A DNA stretch of 64,000 bases from Bacillota bacterium (lineage in GTDB: Bacteria; Bacillota; Bacilli; Paenibacillales; NBRC-103111). Made by a program: the position numbers and the translations under genes. Shown here piece after piece: positions 45,030 through 53,727 of this stretch; position 1 is the stretch's first letter, and every line of letters begins with the position of its first letter. The notes beneath the pieces were generated by a model. That model was not told where the DNA came from. It made no database searches and saw only the letters and a list, made by a program, of their open reading frames with translations. The stretch spans positions 48,804 to 112,803 of the forward strand of contig JAEWMH010000167.1 of assembly GCA_023393235.1 (NCBI GenBank). Direction: 5' to 3'.

Positions 45030-46373
45030 TTACTTTTTCAGAACAGCCTGCACTCTTGTTTTCATATCCGCCAAACCTTTATCGATGGTCACATTCTTGG
45101 TCATGATATTGTCATGCACCTCATTCAGCACCACTTCGATTTCAGCACTCTTTTCGTGAAGCGGCATTTCCAGGTAGGTCTTCACCGTAGACAGTGCTTG
45201 TTTGCTGTTTTCGTCGGTGGGGAAGCCCTTCATGGAGGCAATGGAATTCACCACTTGACTGTCCTTGATAGCGGGAATAGTACCGGTGGACGCGATGACA
45301 GCTGCGCCTTCCTTGCCGGTGACGAACTTCATGAATTCCAGAGCGGCATCCTTCTTCGCCGACTTCTTGTTCACTGCCAAGGAGGTGATGGTGCCCAGGG
45401 TAGTTCCTGCGGCTACGCCGTCCGGGTGCGGGTACTTCACGATGCCCCAGTTCTTGGCCTTGGACTCGCCGCTTTGCACCTTTGCGATTTGGGTGGCGAT
45501 AAACCAGCTGCCCATGTTCATCATGGCTACGTTATTGTTGTAGAAGACGCCGGAATAGTGGGTGCTGGAGGTCTTCAGAGTGGCATAATCCATGACGATG
45601 CCGTCAGTTTGCTCCTTCAGGATCCGCTCATAAGTGGGCTTCAGGAAATCGTATTCCCCGCCAACGATAGTGTTCTTGCCGTCCAGAATGCCGAACAGCT
45701 GGACTGCGCTGCGCCAGGTGTGATAGTGGCCGCCGTAAACCTTAGCCGAGCCGGAGCCGGAGGTCAGCTTGCGGGCCAACGCGTCATATTGGTCCAGGGT
45801 CATATCGTTGGTGGGATACGCCACACCTGCTTTGTCGAACAAATCCTTATTGTAATACACCACCCAGAAGTCGCTGCGGAAAGGAAGCGCATACACTTCA
45901 TTGTTAACTTGAATTTGTTCTACGGTTCCACCGTAATCTGCCGTATTGATGGACGCCTTGGAAATGTAATTCTTCAAAGGCTCCAGATGGTTCTGCTTCA
46001 CCAGATTGGCGTAGCCGGGAATATCCTTGATGGTCAGAATGTCCAGATCCGCGCCGCCGGATAATTGGGTGCTGAGCATGGTCATGTAGTCGGTGGAGCC
46101 GAGATCCACATATTCGATGGTTACATTGGGATGGCTTTTCTTATAGGCTTCAATCAAAGGTTTGTAGTAGGCGGTTGCTTCCCAGTCCCACAGGGCCCAC
46201 TTCAATTTCACCGGTTCATTGCTGGGTGCTGCGGAAGCGCTTGCAGAAGCAGCCGGTTGAGACGGTGCGGTGCTTGCCGAGCTGTTGTTATCGCTATTTC
46301 CGCCGCAGCCTGCCAGCAGTCCGGCGCTTAAAGCACCCACAAGGGTAATATTGAAAACGTTCTTCATTTTCAT
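45030..46373 (-). CDS. Sugar ABC transporter substrate-binding lipoprotein (family 1)
   Basis: 447 residues. The signal peptide ends in the lipobox LLAGC (Cys23), followed by a Ser/Ala/Pro-rich tether and a family-1 solute-binding fold (KLKWALWDWEATAYYKPLIE; GGADLDILTIKDIPGYANLV; GMMN-type hinge segments near the C-terminus). First gene of the operon; GAGGGGG lies upstream of the ATG. Promoter-like sequence and a 9-bp inverted repeat are found at 46432-46489. It should capture an oligosaccharide for the two permeases that follow. Confidence 0.92.
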   Translation of the reverse strand: MKMKNVFNITLVGALSAGLLAGCGGNSDNNSSASTAPSQPAASASASAAPSNEPVKLKWALWDWEATAYYKPLIEAYKKSHPNVTIEYVDLGSTDYMTMLSTQLSGGADLDILTIKDIPGYANLVKQNHLEPLKNYISKASINTADYGGTVEQIQVNNEVYALPFRSDFWVVYYNKDLFDKAGVAYPTNDMTLDQYDALARKLTSGSGSAKVYGGHYHTWRSAVQLFGILDGKNTIVGGEYDFLKPTYERILKEQTDGIVMDYATLKTSSTHYSGVFYNNNVAMMNMGSWFIATQIAKVQSGESKAKNWGIVKYPHPDGVAAGTTLGTITSLAVNKKSAKKDAALEFMKFVTGKEGAAVIASTGTIPAIKDSQVVNSIASMKGFPTDENSKQALSTVKTYLEMPLHEKSAEIEVVLNEVHDNIMTKNVTIDKGLADMKTRVQAVLKK

Positions 46374-46431
46374 GCCGATTCCCCCTCATTTTATCCTTGA
46401 TTATGGATTCGTCTGTCCGAATCTGATTCTG

Positions 46432-46489
46432 ATTATATCGGATGACCCCCAAAATGCATATGTACATTCAAATTGAGAACATGCATTTT
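46432..46489 (-). promoter_or_regulatory. Promoter and inverted-repeat site of the binding-protein operon
   Basis: A perfect TATAAT reads on the minus strand at 46432-46437. Upstream, AAAATGCAT (46451-46459) and ATGCATTTT (46481-46489) form a perfect inverted repeat with arms 30 bp apart, overlapping the -35 region, and a related ACATGCACTATTTT lies near 46540. It is suitable for a dimeric repressor or an AraC-type activator. Confidence 0.5.
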
Positions 46490-46663
46490 TTATCCCGCCT
46501 CTTCTGCCGCTGCTCAAAAAGCTGTATTTTTCCAAGAAAAACATGCACTATTTTATGCTTTTGGTCAAAAGGGGTTGTGGAGTAAACGCTATTATAGGCT
46601 GGTTTCCCACATATCCCCATGGTCAGTCCGGTGATTTCCCGTGCATGCTGCGACTTCTCCTAA

Positions 46664-46850
46664 GCTAACGGAAGCCAGCGCCCTTATTATGCTGATTCGG
46701 GCTCTTCAGAAAATCTAACGGCAGCCAGCGCCGCTATTGAAGCCATTTTTCCGGTTGTGGGCTGAAATGAAGAGAAATAACGGCCTGTGCTTCCGTTAGA
46801 AATTCCATAGGAGATTTTTCGCCGGAATAGCGGCGCTCGCCGCCGTTAGT
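46664..46850. repeat. 187-bp quadripartite intergenic element, copy D
   Basis: Words at 46664-46689 and 46714-46739 (forward, GCTAACGG and TCTAACGG, with AGCCAGCGCC cores) and at 46775-46800 and 46825-46850 (reversed, ending CCGTTAG). The 24-bp spacers are unrelated in sequence to those of other copies. Located in the 650-bp gap between the binding-protein gene and the MFS gene; the rest of that gap shows nothing coding. Confidence 0.85.
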
Positions 46851-47020
46851 GCCAAGCCAAACCCAAAAAGCCCGCGCCCCGCCGCAAGCAACGGCTGAAC
46901 TCGGGAAAAACAGGCTCCGGAAACACGCAGCTCCCGGAGTTGACATACAAGCCGGCAGACTTCTCAACCAGGTCGTAAAAACCCTACCGAAACAGATGTA
47001 ACTTCCAAGGCCAACAACCG

Positions 47021-48196
47021 CTACACCGGTTGTCCCCTGCTCTTCGGAGTGGTCAACCACCAGACAAGCGCCGCGCCCAGCGACAACAGGGAGGCCATCA
47101 CAAACAGGCCTGTTTCATTGCCCCCGTTCAGCATCCAGCCGCCCACGGAGTTCCCTAGAATACCGGGGATGGTGAACAGGAACAGCATCAGCAGAGTTTG
47201 CCCGGAAGCCCGAAGGGCGGAAGGCACCAGCTCCTTCATATAGTGCATGGCGGCGATAAACAGCAAACCGTTGGTCAGCCCGTGCAGCAGCTGGATGCCC
47301 ACCATCCAACCCGGATAATCACTGGCCAGCGGCAGCGCCCACCGGATACAATAGAACACAGCGGCCGCCGTCATCAGGAAACGGCTGCCGCGTTTCACGA
47401 TCCACCGCTGCGCTGAAGCGAAAACGGGCACCTCACTTAAGCAGGCCAAGGCCCAGCCCACCCCGATCAGAAAGGATGATGCACCCCGGCCCTCCAGAAT
47501 AATGCCGTAGAAGGAATCAACGGACCTTGCCGGCACTCCTGCCAGCAGCAGAAACAGGGCAAATACCCATACCCGCTTATCCTTCAGCACCTGGAACAGC
47601 TCTTTGCCATAGCCCCGTTTTTTGTTGAAGGAGTCATTCTCCACAGGGCGGATCCATACCAATGCAGCAGCAGCCAAAACGATAGATGCGGCAAAGAAGC
47701 TGAACAGCACAGCCTCCCCGGCACCTACCGCAAATAGGCCGAAGCAGATGGACATAGCTGCAAACCCCAGGGATCCCCACAAGCGGAAGGAGCCGTAGTT
47801 ATCCCCCTTTTGCTCGCAATAACTGAAATTCCAGGCATCCATCATCGGGATGATGGGACAAGAAAATAAGGTGTACATCAAATAACAAGCCAGAAGCAGC
47901 GTTTTGTCATGAGTTCCGAGCAACAGACCCATGGCCAACAGCAAGCCGCACATAGCCGAGAGCAGCAGCAGCTTGGTTTTGCCCGACCGGTCTGCAGCCA
48001 TACCCCATAATGGCTGCATGACCAGCGTCACCAGAGGCGCGGTGCTGAGGAACCCGCCGATCTCCAGCGGCGACAAACCCTTGCCCTTCAGAAGCAAGGG
48101 CATAAAAACTACGGTAATGGCCGTTGTGCCGTAATACAGGAAGAAAAAGGCGATGAAGCTGACCCGGTCGCGGTTGAACCTATTTCCTCCACTCAT
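47021..48196 (-). CDS. MFS transporter (sugar/nucleoside symporter-like)
   Basis: 391 residues with about 12 hydrophobic segments and the loop 2-3 pattern GMAADRSGKTKLLLL of major facilitator proteins. The overall pattern (GSFRLWGSLGFAAMS; GLTNGLLFIAAMHYMKELVP) is that of the MFS_1-like/LacY-related group. It would be a proton-driven uptake or efflux carrier for a small solute, possibly a sugar or glycoside. Its ATG overlaps the stop codon of the aldo/keto reductase by 4 bases, so the two are translationally coupled and likely act on the same compound. Confidence 0.88.
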   Translation of the reverse strand: MSGGNRFNRDRVSFIAFFFLYYGTTAITVVFMPLLLKGKGLSPLEIGGFLSTAPLVTLVMQPLWGMAADRSGKTKLLLLSAMCGLLLAMGLLLGTHDKTLLLACYLMYTLFSCPIIPMMDAWNFSYCEQKGDNYGSFRLWGSLGFAAMSICFGLFAVGAGEAVLFSFFAASIVLAAAALVWIRPVENDSFNKKRGYGKELFQVLKDKRVWVFALFLLLAGVPARSVDSFYGIILEGRGASSFLIGVGWALACLSEVPVFASAQRWIVKRGSRFLMTAAAVFYCIRWALPLASDYPGWMVGIQLLHGLTNGLLFIAAMHYMKELVPSALRASGQTLLMLFLFTIPGILGNSVGGWMLNGGNETGLFVMASLLSLGAALVWWLTTPKSRGQPV

Positions 48197-49179
48197 GCCA
48201 GAATGGAGTCGATGACCGCCAGTTCTTCATCGGAGAACTCCAGCCCGCTTACAGCTCCAACCGCATCCTCGATATGGCTGATTTTGCTGGCACCGATTAA
48301 AGCCGAGGTCACCCTGCCTTTACGCAGCACCCAGGCCAATGCCATCTGGGCCAGCTTTTGCCCGCGCGCGTTCGCCAGATCGGTCAGCTTCCGCACCTTC
48401 TCCAGATGCTCCTCACTGATATCCTGCGGCTTCAGGAACGGGCTGGGTCCGGCTGCGCGGGAATCCGCCGCAATTCCGTTCAGATACCGGTCACTTAGGA
48501 TGCCATGCTGGAGCGGGGCAAACACAATAGAGCCGATGCCTTCCTCCTCCAGCACATCCAATAATCCCGCTTCAATGGTCCGGTTGAGCATGGAATAGGA
48601 GGGCTGATGAATCACGCAGGGAGTTCCCAGCGCCTTGAGAATCCGGGAAGCCTGCCGGGTTTCCTCCGGCTTGTAGTTGGACAGGCCCACATACAGCGCC
48701 TTGCCTTGGCGGACAATCCCGTCCAGAGCGGACATGGTCTCTTCAAGCGGTGTATTGGGATCAGGACGGTGATGATAAAATATATCCGCATAATCCAGAT
48801 TCATCCGTTTAAGACTTTGATCGATGCTGGCCGTGAGGCTTTTTTTGGAGCCCCACTCCCCATACGGTCCAGGCCACATATGGTACCCGGCCTTGGTGGA
48901 AATCAGCAGCTCATCCCGGTACGGAGCAAGATCGGATTGCAGCAGCCTGCCGAACATCTCCTCCGCCGAACCTGCCGGAGGCCCGTAGTTGTTAGCCAGG
49001 TCAAAATGGGTAATGCCCAAATCAAAGGCCCTGCGGATCAGCTCCCGCCCCTTCTCATACGTATCGATCCCGCCGAAATTATGCCACAGCCCCAGAGAAA
49101 TCACCGGCAGCTTCAGGCCGCTTTTGCCGCTCCGCCGATATAGCATGGTGTCATACCGTTTGTCGTCCGCTTTATACAT
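48193..49179 (-). CDS. Aldo/keto reductase (YghZ-like)
   Basis: 328 residues, the usual length of the YghZ/AKR14 branch. The TIM barrel starts LYRRSGKSGLKLPVISLGLW. The catalytic tetrad is visible as Asp and Tyr in FDLANNYGPP, Lys in ISTKAGYHMWPG and His in IFYHHRPDP, and the cofactor-binding end is ALIGASKISHIEDAVG. It reduces aldehydes (L-glyceraldehyde 3-phosphate and methylglyoxal in characterised relatives) using NADPH. GGGAGG precedes the ATG at 49179 at a somewhat long spacing. First gene of a two-gene operon with the MFS carrier. Confidence 0.92.
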   Translation of the reverse strand: MYKADDKRYDTMLYRRSGKSGLKLPVISLGLWHNFGGIDTYEKGRELIRRAFDLGITHFDLANNYGPPAGSAEEMFGRLLQSDLAPYRDELLISTKAGYHMWPGPYGEWGSKKSLTASIDQSLKRMNLDYADIFYHHRPDPNTPLEETMSALDGIVRQGKALYVGLSNYKPEETRQASRILKALGTPCVIHQPSYSMLNRTIEAGLLDVLEEEGIGSIVFAPLQHGILSDRYLNGIAADSRAAGPSPFLKPQDISEEHLEKVRKLTDLANARGQKLAQMALAWVLRKGRVTSALIGASKISHIEDAVGAVSGLEFSDEELAVIDSILA

Positions 49180-49211
49180 GTTCTGGTTAACCTCCCTTTG
49201 AGATTAACCTT

Positions 49212-49239
49212 ATTGTACTCAATGCGGGCAGGCCTGCCC
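49212..49239 (-). promoter_or_regulatory. Promoter and palindromic operator of the aldo/keto reductase operon
   Basis: TACAAT reads on the minus strand at 49212-49217. The perfect 14-bp palindrome GGGCAGGCCTGCCC (49226-49239) covers the spacer and -35 region, a position suited to a repressor. Confidence 0.5.
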
Positions 49240-49271
49240 ATGACAGCATGGAAGGTGTTTATGGAATAATG

Positions 49272-50942
49272 TCACTTTTGCGCTGCCGGGTTAAGAGCCT
49301 CCAGCAGCATCGCGGAATAGCCGGCTTTTACAGAATCGGCGTCCTGGCTGCTGAGTGAACCGGCGGCAGCAAACCCATTGATTTCCTTATTGGCAGCCCT
49401 CACCAATCCCTTGAACAAGGTGGCCGCATCGGTTTGCGCAGCTGCCGCCAGACTCTGCCCTTGGGCCAAACCTTCCAGGATTTGCACAGCGGGAACGCCT
49501 GTAACAGCGGCAGCATCATACACAATCCGGTCCGTATGCTCCTGCAGGTAGGCATCGGCATCCACTTCCCCGGTATATCTTGACTGATCCACTACAGCAA
49601 GCAGCTCCGCATACGCCGCTTCCTTGGTGGAGGCCGCCGCTTCCTGCTTCAGCCAGCCGTTATTCACCGCTTGATCGATGTATGCAGCCACAGAGGGGTA
49701 CAAGGTTGCCGCAAGCTCATCCGCGCTTACATCCGCTGCAGCTGCAAGGGTCGCACCGCTATCCAGCTGGCTTCTCAGCGCTGCCGCTTCCACTCCCATA
49801 TAGCTGGCTGTTTGGCCGACTACAGAACGCAGGCTTTCCTTCACAATATCCGGAGCTGCTTCTGCTGCCGTTCCATAACCATTGGCGGTTATAGCCGTCA
49901 GAAGCTGCTTTTGTGCCTCCGCCTTCCATTCCTGAAGCTTGGACGTGGTCAGTGCACCTGAAACCCATGCTGCATCAAGAGCTTTGTCCACATCCTCCTG
50001 CAAATAACCGGACAATTCACCTGCATCAACTCCAGTCGCCGCCTGCAGGCTTTGCCCTGCTGCGAGAGCGCCTGTCACATCAGCATAGTCCGCATCGGCA
50101 TATATGACAGCCAGTCTCACAACGCTGTTCAACCTGGTTTGAATGATCGATTGGGCATACGTGTCCATCCATTTATTTTCCGCTGCATCATAGCCCTTGG
50201 TGTTCACCAATTTGGCCACATCCAATGCCGCTTCACTTGCCACCCCGCTGGCTTCCGCTTGCGAAAGGCCGTTAGCATTCACTAACCGGGCCAGCTTCTG
50301 GTTTAGCCCTGAGAGCAAATAGGCAGTCAAGTCCGCTTCCTCCAAACCGGAGGCCTCCAACAAGGATTGGCCCGATTGCAGTGCAGCACGCAGATCAGCT
50401 GTGGAAACCTCGGATATCCCGGAGGTCAGCTGGACCAATTGGCTTAACCGGTTGTTCAGCGCTTCCCGGCCCGGATTCAAGGCATCTGCCACTGCATCAT
50501 AACCAATCCATGGTTGGCTCAGCAGCTTGGGAAGGACGTTATCCAATTGTTTAGCCGCATCGGCGGACTCCTGAACAGTGAGATACTCGTAAGCTACTTC
50601 ATTCTGGACATCCTTCGTGAAAACAGCCGTCAGATCCGAAATCATGGTGGAAGAGGCCACCCCTGCCGCATCTGCAATGGAAGCTCCCTCAGCCAGCAGC
50701 CTATCATACACCTCCTGATCGGGACTGTACAGTCCCGATACCCGGTCTGGCAGGCTGCCCAGCCAGTTGGATACGAATACATCAGCATATGTAACCCCTT
50801 GCTGGGAGGCTTCTTCTCCATTGACCGGAACGGTCAATGCGTATGTATTGGACGCCGCATGAACCGCAGAGCCTGCCCATCCCAATCCTCCCGCTGCCAG
50901 AACCGCCGCACTCATCACTACCGCCAATTGCTTCTTCATCAT
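49272..50942 (-). CDS. Secreted protein with five about 103-residue helical repeats, unknown function
   Basis: 556 residues. The signal peptide (MMKKQLAVVMSAAVLAAGGL to SAVHAA) is followed by an almost entirely helical, Ala-rich protein. A motif of the form G-x-S-L-x-x-A-x-G recurs at about residues 81 (AEGASIADAAG), 187 (QSGQSLLEASG), 290 (AAGQSLQAATG), 392 (DSGATLAAAAD) and 491 (AQGQSLAAAAQ), each followed by a leucine-rich helix. This is a period of about 103. I recognise the G-x-S-L motif from short repeats in other Firmicutes secreted proteins but know no function. Start: ATG at 50942 after GAAGGG; a longer upstream form lacks a proper signal peptide. No anchor is visible. Confidence 0.8.
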   Translation of the reverse strand: MMKKQLAVVMSAAVLAAGGLGWAGSAVHAASNTYALTVPVNGEEASQQGVTYADVFVSNWLGSLPDRVSGLYSPDQEVYDRLLAEGASIADAAGVASSTMISDLTAVFTKDVQNEVAYEYLTVQESADAAKQLDNVLPKLLSQPWIGYDAVADALNPGREALNNRLSQLVQLTSGISEVSTADLRAALQSGQSLLEASGLEEADLTAYLLSGLNQKLARLVNANGLSQAEASGVASEAALDVAKLVNTKGYDAAENKWMDTYAQSIIQTRLNSVVRLAVIYADADYADVTGALAAGQSLQAATGVDAGELSGYLQEDVDKALDAAWVSGALTTSKLQEWKAEAQKQLLTAITANGYGTAAEAAPDIVKESLRSVVGQTASYMGVEAAALRSQLDSGATLAAAADVSADELAATLYPSVAAYIDQAVNNGWLKQEAAASTKEAAYAELLAVVDQSRYTGEVDADAYLQEHTDRIVYDAAAVTGVPAVQILEGLAQGQSLAAAAQTDAATLFKGLVRAANKEINGFAAAGSLSSQDADSVKAGYSAMLLEALNPAAQK

Positions 50943-51058
50943 TCTTCGCTTCCCTTCAAGGTTTTGTGGATTGCTTATTGCTGATGAATAGAGCATATCC
51001 CCCGAACCTTAAACGGTGATGAATTGAAACTGAGCGCTAACTGAGAGTTTCCTGAAAG

Positions 51059-51961
51059 CTATTCGTAATACACCCGGAACAGCAAATCCTGATCGTAGTT
51101 CCCGAAGCCCCGGCCGAAAAGAGTCAAGCCTCCGCCATGTCTCCCCCCGTCCTTGGCCTCCATCCGGAATATCCAGGCTTAGCCCTTCCACACGATATCC
51201 TGAATCCGCACGTCGGAAATCCGCTTGCCGTCTATAAACGTGCCATGTCCGTTGATCCGCAGCCTCTTCAATAAGCCGTATTGGTTCACATTGGAGGGCC
51301 ACCAGTCCGGCGTCAGCTTGCCTCTCCTGTCCCCGTAATCCCCCGGGCTTGTCCACTGACCGATCCAAATCCCATTCAGGTAAAATCCGATGTCCGACGG
51401 CCATTGATCCCGGGTATGGGGCGCCTCCGAGCTGATTTCCATGGAAATCTCCACCTCGTTCATCACCTGATGGGCGAACAAATAATTCGGCACCTTATAT
51501 TCCACAAAACCTCTGGCAAACCATAATATCCCGGCGTTCATCCGTTCGGGGTCCAGAAAATAACGGGGATTGTCATACTCCCCGATCAGCCTCTCCGAGG
51601 TGGCCAAACCACAGGTGGGATGAGCTTCCACATCGGTATACTGGCCCACCGGAACTGCAATTTCCACCAGCTTCCGCACCTCCGCAGAGGCAGAAGCGAG
51701 ATGAATCTGCAGGTGGTGTGTGGTCAGGGAGCAGAATTTATAGGTGGCGCCTTGAATCCGCTTGCTCCTGCAGCTGATCAGCCCCGCCCGCTCCAGCTTG
51801 CCTGCATGTACGCTGGCCATGGGATTGCTGATATGAAGCGCCTCGGCCAGCTCCTTAATGCTCCGTTCCCCCTCCTGCAGCAGGCGGATCATCCCCAGGC
51901 GGACCTCGCTGGCCAACGCCTCATATACCGCCAATGATTCACTGTCCGTAGTCAGCAGCAT
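51059..51961 (-). pseudogene. ArsR-type regulator divergent from GH51, truncated by an in-frame TAA
   Basis: From the ATG at 51961 a winged-helix domain (EALASEVRLGMIRLLQEGER; SNPMASVHAGKLERAGLI) is followed by a sugar-binding-like domain to VRIQDIVWKG and a TAA at 51179-51181 (260 residues). The same frame continues for 39 codons (WIFRMEAKDGGRHGGGLTLF, GRGFGNYDQDLLFRVYYE) to TAG at 51059. That tail is what relatives of this regulator carry at their C-terminus, so TAA (one base from AAA) is a nonsense mutation in what was a 300-codon gene. The truncated protein could still bind DNA. These regulators usually repress a divergent alpha-arabinofuranosidase gene, exactly the arrangement here. The GTG at 51973 is a less likely start. 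Confidence 0.75.
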
Positions 51962-51992
51962 TGCTACCCACACCCCTATTCTCTGTAAGCTG

Positions 51993-52033
51993 CATACCTT
52001 AAATTTAGATATTGATTATTTCAATAAGGTATG
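51993..52033. promoter_or_regulatory. Wide inverted repeat in the arsR-GH51 divergent region
   Basis: CATACCTTA (51993-52001) and TAAGGTATG (52025-52033) are perfect complements, 32 bp apart start to start. Located between the divergent regulator and GH51 starts, a likely operator for both. Confidence 0.6.
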
Positions 52034-52064
52034 ATAAATCTATGTTGCCAATAACGCCATTTTA

Positions 52065-52084
52065 AATTAATGTTTTCATTAATT
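52065..52084. promoter_or_regulatory. 20-bp palindrome upstream of GH51
   Basis: AATTAATGTTTTCATTAATT is an 8-bp perfect inverted repeat around TTTT; extending it three bases each way adds only one mismatch. It ends 5 bp before the GH51 ribosome binding site, so bound protein would block early transcription. Confidence 0.6.
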
Positions 52085-52102
52085 CAAGAGAGGGGATTTC
52101 CC

Positions 52103-53611
52103 ATGAAGCTGCAGGCAAGCATGACAGTGGATAAGGACTTTGTCATTTCGGAGGTGGATAAGCGGATTTTCGGCTCCTTTATTGAGCATCTGGGCCGTGC
52201 TGTCTATGGGGGAATTTATGAGCCGGGGCATCCCACGGCGGATGCCAACGGATTCCGCGGCGATGCGCTGGAGGCTATCCGCAGGCTGCAGGTCCCGATT
52301 ATCCGTTACCCGGGCGGGAACTTTGTCTCCGGCTACAACTGGGAGGACAGTGTGGGCCCCAAGGCGGAGCGCAAGCAAAAGCTGGAGCTGGCCTGGTGGA
52401 CAACGGAAACCAACCAGATGGGCACCAATGAATTTGCCGACTGGGCCAAGCTGGCCGGGTCCGAGGTGATGATGGCGGTGAATCTGGGCACCCGCGGACC
52501 GGATGAAGCCCGGAACCTGGTGGAATACTGCAATCACCCCTCCGGCTCCTATTACAGCGATCTGCGGATTGCCCACGGCTACAAGGAGCCCCACCGGTTC
52601 AAAACCTGGTGCCTCGGCAATGAGATGGACGGTCCTTGGCAGATCGGTGCCAAAACCGCCGTGGAATACGGGCGGATCGCCAACGAAACTGCCAAGGTGA
52701 TGAAATGGGTGGATCCGTCCATTGAGCTGGTCGCCTGCGGAAGCTCTAACAGAGGTATGGCCACCTTTGCAGAATGGGAGGCCACCGTGCTGGACCTTAC
52801 CTACGATCAGGTGGATTATCTTTCGCTGCACACCTACTATAATAACAACAAGGACGAAACGGATAATTTTCTGGCCAAGTCCCTGGATATGGACCAGTTT
52901 ATCGACAGTGTGGCCTCCATCTGCGATTATGTGCAGGCGAAGAAACGCTCCAAGAAGAAAATCTATCTCTCCATGGATGAGTGGAATGTCTGGAAGACCA
53001 TCGGATCCAGCCGGGCCTCCGAGCGCTGGCAGGTGGCGCCGCCGGAATTCGAGGATATGTATAATATGGAGGATGCCCTGATGGTGGGCTGTCTACTGAT
53101 CTCTCTTCTGAAGCATGCGGACCGGGTGAAGGTGGGCTGTTTGGCCCAGCTCATCAACACCATTGCCCCGATTACCACGGTAACCGGGGGCGGCCTTTGG
53201 CTGCAAACCACCTATTATCCTTACCTGCATGCCTCCCTGTACGGCAGAGGGACCGTGCTGCATCCCATCATCCGTTCGCCCAAATACGATTCCAAGGATT
53301 TTACCGATGTGCCGTATTTGGAAGCTATTGCCGTTTATAATGAGGAGTTGGCGCAGGTAACGGTCTTTGCGGTTAACCGCCATCTGACGGAGGAGCTGGA
53401 CCTGCAGGTTGACCTGCGCAGCTTCGGCGAAGTAACGGTGCTGGAGCATCTGGTGCTGGAGCATGAGGATTTGAAGGCGGTGAACACGCTGGAGCAGCCG
53501 CAGCGGGTGCAGCCTCATAACCAAGGGAACGCCCGGACAGACGGCAGCCGGGTGGAAGCCCGCTTGGGCAAGGCCTCGTGGAATGTGATCCGGTTAGGGG
53601 TAAAGCTTTAA
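52103..53611 (+). CDS. GH51 alpha-L-arabinofuranosidase, cytoplasmic
   Basis: 502 residues, the usual size of the intracellular GH51 enzymes. It has the N-terminal FGSFIEHLGRAVYGGIYEPG and RYPGGNFVSGYNWED motifs, acid/base Glu174 in CLGNEMDG, and nucleophile Glu293 in MDEWNVW. This spacing is the same as in the Geobacillus enzyme (175/294). It removes terminal alpha-L-arabinofuranosyl residues from imported arabino-oligosaccharides. No signal peptide. ATG at 52103 after AGAGGGG; an upstream in-frame ATG-less extension is rejected. Followed on the same strand by a GH43 protein after 116 bp, with no terminator between. The divergent ArsR-type gene and two palindromes should control it. Confidence 0.94.
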   Translation: MKLQASMTVDKDFVISEVDKRIFGSFIEHLGRAVYGGIYEPGHPTADANGFRGDALEAIRRLQVPIIRYPGGNFVSGYNWEDSVGPKAERKQKLELAWWTTETNQMGTNEFADWAKLAGSEVMMAVNLGTRGPDEARNLVEYCNHPSGSYYSDLRIAHGYKEPHRFKTWCLGNEMDGPWQIGAKTAVEYGRIANETAKVMKWVDPSIELVACGSSNRGMATFAEWEATVLDLTYDQVDYLSLHTYYNNNKDETDNFLAKSLDMDQFIDSVASICDYVQAKKRSKKKIYLSMDEWNVWKTIGSSRASERWQVAPPEFEDMYNMEDALMVGCLLISLLKHADRVKVGCLAQLINTIAPITTVTGGGLWLQTTYYPYLHASLYGRGTVLHPIIRSPKYDSKDFTDVPYLEAIAVYNEELAQVTVFAVNRHLTEELDLQVDLRSFGEVTVLEHLVLEHEDLKAVNTLEQPQRVQPHNQGNARTDGSRVEARLGKASWNVIRLGVKL

Positions 53612-53727
53612 GACCCGATTGGTAAGCAAGTCCGCACAATAGGTCAGTTTTTCGCCGGATATTCTATTGCCCCGTGTGGGACAGGCCCCTATACTTTTCA
53701 GTAACACAACCGATGTATGGAGGGAAA

